Origin: JANWHV01 sp035534995
Lineage (GTDB): Bacteria > Chloroflexota > UBA5177 > JANWHV01
DNA: 42,871 bases
Direction of reading: 5' to 3'
Assembly (NCBI GenBank): GCA_035534995.1
Contig: DATLQX010000411.1
Coordinates: 1-42,871, forward strand
Position numbers and translations under genes: made by a program. Under the pieces are notes generated by a model. That model saw only the letters and a list, made by a program, of their open reading frames with translations, ran no database searches and was not told the origin of the DNA. Positions 1-7,671 of this stretch are shown piece by piece; positions within the stretch are counted from its first letter, which is position 1; each line of letters starts with the position of its first letter.

Positions 1-71
1 TTCATGGCGACGCATAACTCACGGTGGCGACAATGTGCGGACGATTCACATATCCATGCCGGATAAGTGGT

Positions 72-89
72 CGCCCCCGCGTGGGGGCG
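72..89. terminator. GC-rich hairpin downstream of dtd
   Basis: A perfect 7-base stem (72-78 with 83-89) closes a 4-base loop. It lies 77 bases beyond the dtd stop on the minus strand. Neither side carries a real T-run, so it is at best a weak or factor-assisted terminator, and it could serve a gene to the left of the window. The rest of 1-165 shows no supported gene. Confidence 0.3.
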
Positions 90-165
90 CTTGTAGTTGC
101 GTGGTCAAGGTGAACACGGGCCGCACTCTCTCATGAGCTCCGGATCTCACTATCCCGACCTTCAA

Positions 166-633
166 TCAGCGTTGGTCCGTATCCAGCAGGATCGTCACCG
201 GCCCATCATTGGCGATATGGACCACCATGTGGGCGCCGAACTCACCCGTGGCCACCTCATAGCCCAGGCCGCGGAGGCGCTCGGTCGTGTAGCGGTAGAG
301 CGCCTCGCCGGTGGCCGGATCGGCGGCACGGATGAAGCTGGGCCGGCGGCCCTTCCGCGTATCGGCCAGCAAGGTGAACTGGGAGACGACCAGGAAGGCC
401 CCGCCGGCCTGGCCAATGTCCAGGTTCATTTTGGCCTCGGGATCGGCGAACACCCTGAGTCCGGTCATCTTCTCCACCAGTTTGTCCGCCTGCTCGGTCG
501 TGTCGCCCTGGGCCACTCCCAACAGAACAACAAAGCCGCGGCCAATCCGGTTCACGGTATGCGGGGCGGCGGCGTGGGCATGGGCGAAGATCTCCACCGA
601 GGCAGCGGTCACCCGTTGCAGGACTGCTTTCAT
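166..633 (-). CDS. dtd: D-aminoacyl-tRNA deacylase (DTD)
   Basis: This cytosolic proofreading enzyme hydrolyses D-amino acids (and mischarged glycine) from tRNA. The 155-residue protein has the usual family length. It shows the two DTD signatures: SQFTL at residues 84-88 and NDGPVTI at 142-148, which carries the Gly-cisPro pair that excludes L-aminoacyl substrates. The ATG is preceded by GGAGG (640-644 on the plus strand) at a good distance. It stands alone, divergent from the 725-4615 run. In many bacteria dtd sits beside relA; no such partner is inside the window. Confidence 0.95.
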   Translation of the reverse strand: MKAVLQRVTAASVEIFAHAHAAAPHTVNRIGRGFVVLLGVAQGDTTEQADKLVEKMTGLRVFADPEAKMNLDIGQAGGAFLVVSQFTLLADTRKGRRPSFIRAADPATGEALYRYTTERLRGLGYEVATGEFGAHMVVHIANDGPVTILLDTDQR

Positions 634-652
634 CGTGTTCCTCCGAAGGAAG

Positions 653-661
653 ATTCTAGCA
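653..661 (-). promoter_or_regulatory. Candidate extended -10 promoter of dtd
   Basis: Read on the minus strand, TGC followed by TAGAAT (hexamer 653-658) gives an extended -10 element about 20 bases upstream of the dtd start codon. No convincing -35 is present, which fits an extended -10 promoter. This is a pattern match only. Confidence 0.35.
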
Positions 662-724
662 AATCACCATGCTCCGCCGCGAATGTGCCGCTTTCCGGTA
701 ATCTGAAGACGGGAGGACTGGGTC

Positions 725-1519
725 ATGGCGCGGAAGGGTATCAAAGATCACAACACGGGCACGATAGAGAGGCAATCCGCCGACACCAGTTGGGCGCCCT
801 CGGATCCCAGTATCCGCGGCCTGCTTGAGTCGGCGGTCATCACTCGGTGCCGGCCAATCATGTGGGGCTCGAATGGTACCTTCCTGGTCACCATGCACGG
901 TGAGAACGGGGCCGGCGAAAGCCACGCCATCTATAAACCCCGCCGTGGCGAATCGCCTCTGTGGGACTTTCCTCATGGCACGCTCTTCAAACGCGAGATG
1001 GCCGCCTTCCTGGTCAGCGAGGCTCTGGGGTGGGCGCTGGTCCCTCCCACCGTCACCCGCGACGGCCCGTATGGGGTGGGGTCGGTACAGTTGTTTATCG
1101 AGCACGATACGGAGGACTACTTCCACTCGCCGGTTCGGCGCGATGCCGCTGCCGCCGGACGCATCGCCTTGCTGGATCTGGTGTTGAATAACGCCGACCG
1201 GAAGAATGAACATTGCCTCCGGGCCCTGGACGGGCGCACCTGGGCCATTGACCATGGGCTCACCTTCCATCCCGAGCCCAAACTGCGAACCGTCATCTGG
1301 GATTTCGCCGGTCAAGCCATCCAGGAATGTCTTCTGGAAGATCTGACTCGCTTGCGAGTCTCCCTGCAACCGGGCGCGGATCTGTACACTGAGCTTTGCG
1401 CGCTGGTCAGCGAGGAGGAGATCTCGGCCACTCGGCGGCGGGTGAAGCGCCTGGCCCAGAATGGCGTCTACCCCGATCCCGGAGCCCGGCGTCGGGTAGA
1501 GCCGTGGGCTTTTTGGTAA
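725..1519 (+). CDS. SCO1664-family kinase-like protein
   Basis: The 264-residue soluble protein matches from memory the SCO1664 family (TIGR03843), whose fold is related to PI3/PI4-kinase and HipA-like kinases. Kinase-like elements appear in order: YKP at 70-72 (candidate ATP-binding Lys71), E91 in the following helix, NNADRK at 155-160 (catalytic-loop-like) and IDHG at 175-178 (DFG-like metal site). The real substrate of the family is unknown. In actinobacteria it is often found near a histidine phosphatase and a DUF3090 gene, and neither is present here. GGGAGG at 711-716 precedes the ATG. It is the first gene of a rightward run and lies 37 bases before the next gene, so it may be cotranscribed with the membrane pair downstream. 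Confidence 0.7.
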   Translation: MARKGIKDHNTGTIERQSADTSWAPSDPSIRGLLESAVITRCRPIMWGSNGTFLVTMHGENGAGESHAIYKPRRGESPLWDFPHGTLFKREMAAFLVSEALGWALVPPTVTRDGPYGVGSVQLFIEHDTEDYFHSPVRRDAAAAGRIALLDLVLNNADRKNEHCLRALDGRTWAIDHGLTFHPEPKLRTVIWDFAGQAIQECLLEDLTRLRVSLQPGADLYTELCALVSEEEISATRRRVKRLAQNGVYPDPGARRRVEPWAFW

Positions 1520-1556
1520 GCGTGAGGCCGCGAGCCTGGAGAGAGATAGATCCCTG

Positions 1557-2258
1557 ATGACCGGCAATCTTGAATGGAATGAGACGGCGATGAACGATGC
1601 CGCGGAGTCGCCGGCCGGCCGCCGCGGGCAGCTTCGCCGTGAGCAAACGAGGGAGCGCGAGGCGGCACTCACCCGCTTCCAGGCTCTGGTCCGAGAAGGG
1701 GCGCCGGACGAGGCGTTGCGGGATGCCTGGTGGCAGGCGGTTCGCCTGGGCTGTGATCTCTCGCCCCAGCTCCGGCAGGCCGGGCGTGATGCCTGCCGGC
1801 GGGAGGCACGGCGGCTCCTGGAGGTCGCGGAAAGGCTCTCCCCGGTGGATGCGGCGCCGCCGCATTTCCCGCAGCCGCCCAGTCCACGCCTGGCGCAACT
1901 GCTGGCCGTGGCTGAGTTGGACCATTTACGGGCCCTTCAGCGCCTGAGGGATGCCGTGGCGGCCGGCGATCCCCGACGGATTGCCCGCGCCGCCGAAACG
2001 GCCCGGATGCTTGGCGCCTCCCACCCGGACCTTCCCTGGGAGACGATCGAGGATGCCGAGGCCCTGGTACAGGTTGAGGGCGGGTTGCGGGCCGCTCTTC
2101 GCGCGGAGGATGTCACGGGGGCGGCGGCCGCCTGGTTCCGCGCCGGCTCCGTATGGCCGAATCGTCTTGATGAGAGTGACGATCACGCCGGAAGACTGAT
2201 GTTTCGCGCCTGGGGTCACACGATGCGCCGGAGCGCGCCCAGAGCCTTTGGCCGATGA
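1557..2258 (+). CDS. Unknown soluble helical protein, upstream partner of the membrane pair
   Basis: I do not recognise a family. The 233-residue product is rich in Ala, Arg, Glu and Leu and is probably almost all helical, with no signal peptide, no membrane segment and no metal-binding motif. An alternative ATG lies at 1590 (12 codons in). Its stop overlaps the start of the next gene (ATGA at 2255-2258), so translation is probably coupled to the membrane protein that follows. That coupling suggests a cytosolic partner of the 2255/3992 pair. Its repetitive helices would suit an adaptor or a protein that binds the helical tail of the neighbour, but this is a guess. Confidence 0.6.
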   Translation: MTGNLEWNETAMNDAAESPAGRRGQLRREQTREREAALTRFQALVREGAPDEALRDAWWQAVRLGCDLSPQLRQAGRDACRREARRLLEVAERLSPVDAAPPHFPQPPSPRLAQLLAVAELDHLRALQRLRDAVAAGDPRRIARAAETARMLGASHPDLPWETIEDAEALVQVEGGLRAALRAEDVTGAAAAWFRAGSVWPNRLDESDDHAGRLMFRAWGHTMRRSAPRAFGR

Positions 2259-3988
2259 GGTTTAGACTGGGCTTTGTGGCGGGGCTGCTTCGACGGCCTT
2301 CGAGTGGCCATGTGGTCACCATGACCGCCCTGCGGCGACTGGGTCTGGCGCTGGACAGGCTGGGCGATCGAGCGGAGCCAGGCGACCTCGCGCGTCTGGT
2401 CCATCCCTTCGATACCCAGGGAGCCGAACGCTTGGAGGTTCTGGACCGCGATCTGCGGCCGGGCGGGACGCCGGGACGCTGGTCGGGCGTGGATGTCTTC
2501 CGGGCCATCGACCCGACGTCGATCGCCAACGCCGTGCGTAACACCGCCTTCGAGAGCACCATCCTGGCCATTCTCGAACTGCTGCGGAACATGCTCGTGC
2601 TGGTCCCCGTCCTCCTTACCTGGTGGGGTCTCCGCTATGCCGCCGATGCCTATGCCGGCACGATGCGGAACCCTGCCCTGCACCAGCAGTCCTTCCTTCT
2701 CCTCTGGCAGAATCACTTCGGCCGGCCCGGCCCCTATAGCTGGACCCAACCGACCCTCAGCGACATTGCCACCTGGGACGTGGCCGTCCTGATCCTGATC
2801 CTGGGCGCCACTCTCCTCATCCATGCCGGCCTCAATGTGGTGCAGGCGCGGCGCGAGGCCGTGGCACGGGTGCTGGAACGGGAATTGCAACACACGGTCT
2901 GGAAGGCAGCCGGCAGTCTCGCCCAGGCCACCACGCTGCCGGCGGCGGTCCTCGAGTTCCGCGCCGCTAGCCAGAATCTCCTTGACGAGCTCGCGGGCTA
3001 TAACCAGCAAATCACGGTCCTGGCCGAGGCCCGCCAGATCGAGGTGGATGGCTTGCTCCGGTTTGGTCAGGAGCTTCGCCAAACGATCGGCGGCCTGGCC
3101 GGATTTCATCAGGACATCGCGGCCATGCTGGGCGGCGCTCGCACGATCGCCACCGCCCTCAGCGACCAACTGGCCGAGCTTACCAGTCAGCAAAACGTGC
3201 TGGCGGCCGGACTGCGAAGCGTGGGCGCGCAGATGAGCCTCCATAATCAGGCATACGGCGCGGCGGCGGATCACCTGAGCTCGACCGGCGGTCTGCTGGC
3301 CGACGCGGCCGAGCAAAACCTGGCGGCGATCACCGATGTGGGGCGCCAGGTTGCCCAATTTTCGGCGGACTTCACCGATCTGCGCGATCATCTGGCCCAC
3401 GAGCATGGGGTGCTGGAAAGCGCCATCCGTTCCCTGGCTACCGCTACGGGCGCCATGATCGGCGCCCGCGACCGAGGAGAGGGCGGATCTGGCGAGCCGC
3501 GGCGCGAGATCGAGACTCGCGAGGCGGTGGCCCCGCAATTGGCGGCGGTGCAAGCGCAACTCCAGGCAGTGACCAACGCCCTCGCCGCCGGGGTGCGGAG
3601 TCTTTCCGATTCGTTGGGGGCGGCCGACGCGCGGGTTTCCGGCTCCAGTACGTCCTTTGAACGATCGGCTGCCGCCCTGTCCGCCGCTACGCAAACCCTC
3701 AACAGTACGCTCGGCGGGGTCCACCGGGGACTGGCCGACTCAGCCGCGTCCCTGGGCCGGGCGAGCGATGCTTTTCAGAGCACCCTCCCTGCCATCCGCT
3801 CATTGAATCCGGTCAATCTGGAAGCGGCGGCGAACGCGCTCGCCCGCGCCATGACCTCGGCCGAGACACGCCAGACGACCGCTACATCGGCGATCGAGGA
3901 AGCGGCGGGCGCCCTCCGCGATCTGGCCCGCGCCATCCAGAGCCGGAGCACGCCCGACCCTGGCCGCTCGCTCGCCGGAACTGACTAG
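2255..3988 (+). CDS. Two-helix membrane protein with long helical tail (MotA/ZorA-like candidate)
   Basis: The 577-residue protein has two clear membrane segments, about residues 106-128 and 174-195. A tail of some 380 residues follows, rich in Ala, Leu, Gln and Ser with heptad-like spacing, probably a long helical or coiled-coil rod in the cytosol. The immediate downstream gene encodes a MotB-like one-helix protein. This arrangement resembles the proton-channel pairs MotA/MotB, ExbB/ExbD and especially ZorA/ZorB, where ZorA also carries a long intracellular tail. However, MotA has four and ExbB/ZorA three membrane helices, and I see only two here. The tail could also be read as a chemoreceptor-like signalling rod, but I see no HAMP domain and no conserved receptor hairpin tip. 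It overlaps the preceding gene by ATGA and is 3 bases from the next. Confidence 0.65.
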   Translation: MRFRLGFVAGLLRRPSSGHVVTMTALRRLGLALDRLGDRAEPGDLARLVHPFDTQGAERLEVLDRDLRPGGTPGRWSGVDVFRAIDPTSIANAVRNTAFESTILAILELLRNMLVLVPVLLTWWGLRYAADAYAGTMRNPALHQQSFLLLWQNHFGRPGPYSWTQPTLSDIATWDVAVLILILGATLLIHAGLNVVQARREAVARVLERELQHTVWKAAGSLAQATTLPAAVLEFRAASQNLLDELAGYNQQITVLAEARQIEVDGLLRFGQELRQTIGGLAGFHQDIAAMLGGARTIATALSDQLAELTSQQNVLAAGLRSVGAQMSLHNQAYGAAADHLSSTGGLLADAAEQNLAAITDVGRQVAQFSADFTDLRDHLAHEHGVLESAIRSLATATGAMIGARDRGEGGSGEPRREIETREAVAPQLAAVQAQLQAVTNALAAGVRSLSDSLGAADARVSGSSTSFERSAAALSAATQTLNSTLGGVHRGLADSAASLGRASDAFQSTLPAIRSLNPVNLEAAANALARAMTSAETRQTTATSAIEEAAGALRDLARAIQSRSTPDPGRSLAGTD

Positions 3989-3991
3989 CCG

Positions 3992-4615
3992 ATGCGTGGA
4001 CGCTCCGGCTTTCGCGACACCTATTCGCTCGGCGGCTGGCTCTTCGCCGACCTGATGCTGGCCTTGATGGTGTTGTTCCTGGCCTCCAACACGGTCTCCG
4101 GGGTTTCCATGCCCATCCCCACCAGCACGCCGACCGCGACCAATACCCTGACCGCGACCGCGACTCCCACCGCGACCACTGTCCCCGGCCGGGCGCCAAC
4201 CAGCACCCCCACGGCCTCCGCTACCCGCACCGCGACCGCCACGGCCACCGCCACGGCCACCGCCACGGCCACGGCCACCGCGCTCCCCTGCCAGCTCACC
4301 CTGGTGCTCCGGAAGCACGCCCTCACCGTCGCCGGCAATTCCGATGGCAGCGGGCCCTCGGCCGCCCGGCTGCGCCAGGCATTCGCGCCGTTCCGCGGAG
4401 AACGGCTGGGCCTCTTGCTCACCTTTGGCCACGCCGCCACGCCCACGGCGGGCGAGACGCTGGCCGCGAATGTGAATGGTCAGTTAGCGAAACTGCTACC
4501 CAGCCTCTTCACTCGCCAGACGATTCGCGAATCGTATCACTACATCGATCCGGCCAGCCCCGGCACGGTGGACTTCAATGCCTATTTCTTCGCCAGCACC
4601 TGCGGCGAGCATTAA
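3992..4615 (+). CDS. MotB/ZorB-like one-helix protein with Thr-Ala linker
   Basis: The 207-residue protein starts with a short cytosolic stretch, then GGWLFADLMLALMVLFL (residues 14-30). That matches the MotB/ZorB helix pattern W-L-x-x-[FY]-A-D-L-M, with Asp20 in the place of the proton-binding aspartate. An extracellular linker of Thr, Pro and Ala follows (about 40-97), ending in nine Thr-Ala pairs. The last 107 residues could be a diverged OmpA-like peptidoglycan-binding fold: a GHA near the place of GHTD, then an Asn/Gln/Leu helix. That last point is weak. Family knowledge says such proteins form 5:2 ion-driven complexes with a MotA/ExbB-type partner, here most likely the 2255 gene. Its stop codon overlaps that of the converging HD gene within TTAA at 4612-4615. 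Confidence 0.65.
   Translation: MRGRSGFRDTYSLGGWLFADLMLALMVLFLASNTVSGVSMPIPTSTPTATNTLTATATPTATTVPGRAPTSTPTASATRTATATATATATATATATALPCQLTLVLRKHALTVAGNSDGSGPSAARLRQAFAPFRGERLGLLLTFGHAATPTAGETLAANVNGQLAKLLPSLFTRQTIRESYHYIDPASPGTVDFNAYFFASTCGEH
4229..4282 (+). repeat. Hexamer repeat coding for Thr-Ala pairs
   Basis: Nine in-frame hexamers of the form ACN-GCN alternate mainly between ACCGCC and ACGGCC and encode Thr-Ala pairs at residues 80-97 of the MotB-like protein. Such a tract can change length by slippage without breaking the frame, so it would vary the reach of the extracellular linker. Confidence 0.9.
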
Positions 4616-5511
4616 AAATGGTAGACCGGGAGCAGCCGGCGCTCCGTCTCCCCCGCGATGGTGGCCGTGACCTCGAAGTGCTCGGCGATTCCGGATGAGA
4701 CGATCTTCGGTTTCAGGAGCTCGTCCAACTGGAAAATCCCGGCCGAGTTGTTCATCGCCACCGTAATCCCAATCGGCCGATGTTCGCCCTTGCCGATGGT
4801 CACGCTGTCGATGGCGGCGGCGGAAAGGGAGTGCACGTCGATTTTTCCCGCGTGGAAGGGAATGCGGGAGCGGCCCTCCGCCATGTCCAGGGCATCGGCC
4901 ACCTTGACGCACCCGGCCTCGGCCGTGAGACCGCGCATGTCAGAGCGGTGGCTGATGATCGCGTGCAGCGTCTCGCTGGTGATGATCGTCCGCTCCGGCT
5001 CATCATAAATGCCGGTAATCAATTCGCGGATCTTGGGCGCGGCCAGGATCAGGCTGTATTGCTCGTGGTTGGACCGGTGGATACTCATCCCCAGATCGTG
5101 CATGGCGGCGGCCAGCACCACCACCACCTCGGCGTCCTCGGGCCGCATGTCATAGTCGCGGACGATCCCAAACTCAACTTTGGCATCGCCCAGCAAGCGG
5201 AGCAAGCGAAGAGCGATGTTGACCACGATCCGCACGTGCACGGGGCCGTGATCGGTCATCCGTAACCGATCCACGGCGGTTACATTGGCGCATTTCCACA
5301 GCTGCTGAAGATGAAGATCGTCATTCATCCGTTCGACCACGCGGTTCAGATTGGCATTGTGGCGGGCGGGAATACGCATGCGGCGCGCGGTGGGAGCCCG
5401 AGAGACCGATTCCTCGTTGACCTCCGTACTCGGCGCTTTGGCCGTGGAGTCGTGCGGCCCTCCCTGGGCTTCCTCGGCTCCGATGGCACTGGGCTGCGGT
5501 TGAGCATCCAT
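4612..5511 (-). CDS. HD-domain phosphohydrolase-like protein
   Basis: The 299-residue soluble protein has a poorly ordered first 45 residues, then an HD-domain core. DHGPVH at 87-92 supplies H88/H92, the paired His-Asp is H138-D139, and further candidate ligands are H145, H149, H183, H188, D206 and D209. Proteins of this group (PF01966) hydrolyse phosphate esters of nucleotides or signalling molecules using a metal pair; the substrate here cannot be read. A last domain of about 80 residues is unassigned. It is preceded directly by the 106-residue unknown gene, whose TAG abuts this ATG, so the two are cotranscribed. It converges on the MotB-like gene, with a 4-base stop overlap. Confidence 0.75.
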   Translation of the reverse strand: MDAQPQPSAIGAEEAQGGPHDSTAKAPSTEVNEESVSRAPTARRMRIPARHNANLNRVVERMNDDLHLQQLWKCANVTAVDRLRMTDHGPVHVRIVVNIALRLLRLLGDAKVEFGIVRDYDMRPEDAEVVVVLAAAMHDLGMSIHRSNHEQYSLILAAPKIRELITGIYDEPERTIITSETLHAIISHRSDMRGLTAEAGCVKVADALDMAEGRSRIPFHAGKIDVHSLSAAAIDSVTIGKGEHRPIGITVAMNNSAGIFQLDELLKPKIVSSGIAEHFEVTATIAGETERRLLPVYHF

Positions 5512-5832
5512 CTACGCTTCGTCCTTACGGTCGCGGACGTACTCGAAGGGACCGCATTGGACCAGCATGAGCACGGTGTCGGTCTCGCAAGCGTGGCTGC
5601 CCTCTGGATCCACGATCGCCGCGCAGCGCACGTCGTCTCCCTCCTCGTCGCGGGCCAGAAGGCTGCCGGGGTCGAGGTGCGCTCTGGCGCTATTCAAGCT
5701 CTCTCGGTCAACCTCCAGAGGCAGCGCGACCGGTACACCCGACCACGGGGGGAGTGGAATGGCCGCCGGGGCGGCAAAACGCACCGTGTGATCGCGGACG
5801 GTAAAGGCGACTGGAGTGATCATCATGGGCAC
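5512..5832 (-). CDS. Unknown small protein upstream of the HD gene
   Basis: The 106-residue soluble protein is unrecognised. It looks beta-rich, with a short acidic stretch near the middle and two cysteines in the last third. GAGGAG stands about 9 bases before the ATG, and a second in-frame ATG lies two codons later. Its stop codon directly touches the start codon of the HD-domain gene, which argues for a real two-gene operon rather than a chance reading frame. It is divergent from recJ, with a shared 93-base upstream region. Confidence 0.55.
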   Translation of the reverse strand: MPMMITPVAFTVRDHTVRFAAPAAIPLPPWSGVPVALPLEVDRESLNSARAHLDPGSLLARDEEGDDVRCAAIVDPEGSHACETDTVLMLVQCGPFEYVRDRKDEA

Positions 5833-5925
5833 AACTCCTCATAAAAGTTCGGGATCGCTACTGGGTACGATACCATAGGGGGTAGATCTGGGTGTTGGAG
5901 CGATCGGCCGGCAGGAAAGGCTACC

Positions 5926-7671
5926 ATGGGCAAACAGGCTGTTCTCTCGCGTCACTGGCGCTTGCCCGACGGGTCCAAGGCGCCGGCGGAGTACCTCCCC
6001 GAGGAACCCGAAGTGGTGCGCGCCATTCTCTGGCGCCGCGGTCACCGGGATTCGGACGCGGCAAGAGCCTTTCTGCACCCCCTGCAATTTCGGCTCCCCA
6101 ACCCCCGCTGCTATCCTCAGTTGGCCACGGCCATCGATCGGATCGCCGGCGCGATTGAACGCGGGGAATCGCTCTGCGTCTGGGGCGATTACGACGCCGA
6201 TGGGCAAACCGCGACTGCCTTGCTGGTCGGCACCCTCCGATCCCTGGGAGCCAACGTCACCTACTATCTGCCCCGGCGCCTGCACGAAGCCCGCGGCCTC
6301 GACGCCTCGGTATTGGAGCGGCTGGCGCGAGAGGGCTGCCGACTGGTGGTGACCTGTGATTGCGGCACCTCGGACGCGGAGGCGGTGGAACGGGCGCGGG
6401 AGTTGGAGATCGACGTGGTGATTACCGACCATCACCAGCAAATGGGGCCGGTCCCGGACGCCGTCGCGGTGTGCAATTCCTCGCATCTGCAGCCCTCGGA
6501 TCCCCTCTGGGGCTTGCCGGGAGTGGCTGTTTCCTATGTGCTCGCCCGCGGCTTGTTTCAGAAGATGGGCCGCGCCGCCGAGGAGCATCGCCACCTCGAT
6601 CTGGTGGCTCTAGGGATCGTGGCCGACGTAGCCCCGCTGACCCCCACCAATCGGGCCTTGCTGGCCCGCGGACTGGGACTGATCTGGCGCGAGCCTCGGC
6701 CAGGAATCCGGGCACTGCTTGACCTTTCCGGAGCCCCAATCCGGGAACTGGACACTGAACCGATCAGCTTTCGCCTGGCCCCGGCGCTGAACGCGGCCGG
6801 GCGGTTGGCCGATGCCCGCGTCGGGGTGGAACTGCTCCTTACCGAGGATCCGGATCGAGCGCGGACCCTCGCGACCGAGCTGTGGGCGCTCAACACGGAG
6901 CGGAAAAAGCTGGCGGCCCAGTTGGACGGCGATGTGCGGGCCTCCCTGGCAGGCCAGGCCGCGGATGCCCCCGCCATGGTGTTGGCCGGGATCGGCTGGC
7001 ATCCCGGTCTGATCGGAGTCGCGGCCAGCCACCTACTCCACGAGTTAGGACGGACGGTGGTGGTCATCTCTCGTGACCCCGCCGGCGGAGCCGCGCGCGG
7101 CTCGGCGCGGTCAATGGAAGGGGTCGGCGTGCTGGAAATCCTGGCGGAGCTTACCGATCTCCTGGGCCATTGGGGCGGCCACTCCCACGCGGCGGGCTTT
7201 TATCTACCCGATCAAGGCATCGACCACTTCCGTGAACGCTTTGTCGAGGCGGTGGGGCGGCGGAGCGTGCCTCTGGGACCATCGTTGCAAGTGGATGTCG
7301 TGGTGCCCTGGAGCGACGTGGCGGCCCGTGGCGTGGGCGAGGGGTCGCTCTATCAGACCCTGAGTCGCTTGGCGCCTTATAGCGAGGGGAATCGGCCCCC
7401 GGTCCTGGCCAGCCTGGGCTTGAAGGTGGTGGCGAGGCGGCCGGTAGGGGCCGGCGATCGCCATACCAAGCTGGTGTTGGCGGACGATAGGCAGGTATGC
7501 CAGGAGATCCTGTGGTGGAACAGTGATCCCACCTGGGAACCCCATGGCCTGGTGGACGCGGCATTTACGCTATCTTCCAATGAGTGGCAGGGAAGCGCGC
7601 GCCTGCGCCTCACCCTGGAAGGGATCCGGCCGCACGCGGGCCGGCAAGAGGAGCACGAGAGTTCAACATGA
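5926..7671 (+). CDS. recJ: Single-stranded-DNA-specific exonuclease RecJ
   Basis: RecJ degrades single-stranded DNA 5' to 3' in recombination and mismatch repair. The 581-residue length suits the bacterial family. The DHH-family motifs are present: DYDADG at 88-93 (usual form DYDVDG), a CDCG segment near 144-147, DHH at 168-170, and a C-terminal DHHA1/OB part with a GGHSHAAGF-like nucleic-acid-binding stretch. AGGAAAGG stands just before the ATG. The stop overlaps the start of aspartate kinase by ATGA, so DNA repair and amino-acid genes are joined in one transcript here, probably for historical rather than functional reasons. Confidence 0.93.
   Translation: MGKQAVLSRHWRLPDGSKAPAEYLPEEPEVVRAILWRRGHRDSDAARAFLHPLQFRLPNPRCYPQLATAIDRIAGAIERGESLCVWGDYDADGQTATALLVGTLRSLGANVTYYLPRRLHEARGLDASVLERLAREGCRLVVTCDCGTSDAEAVERARELEIDVVITDHHQQMGPVPDAVAVCNSSHLQPSDPLWGLPGVAVSYVLARGLFQKMGRAAEEHRHLDLVALGIVADVAPLTPTNRALLARGLGLIWREPRPGIRALLDLSGAPIRELDTEPISFRLAPALNAAGRLADARVGVELLLTEDPDRARTLATELWALNTERKKLAAQLDGDVRASLAGQAADAPAMVLAGIGWHPGLIGVAASHLLHELGRTVVVISRDPAGGAARGSARSMEGVGVLEILAELTDLLGHWGGHSHAAGFYLPDQGIDHFRERFVEAVGRRSVPLGPSLQVDVVVPWSDVAARGVGEGSLYQTLSRLAPYSEGNRPPVLASLGLKVVARRPVGAGDRHTKLVLADDRQVCQEILWWNSDPTWEPHGLVDAAFTLSSNEWQGSARLRLTLEGIRPHAGRQEEHESST

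Noticed and set aside
656..1672. 338-codon minus-strand frame
   Set aside because: It is antisense to the SCO1664-family gene, has no recognisable domain or ribosome site, and reflects high GC at third positions.
2216..3724. 502-codon minus-strand frame
   Set aside because: It is antisense to the tail of the 2255 membrane protein; its Gly/Arg/His-rich composition is typical of shadow frames.
725..5832. Complete Zorya defence system
   Set aside because: Only a ZorAB-like pair can be argued; no ZorC, helicase-nuclease ZorD or ZorE is present.
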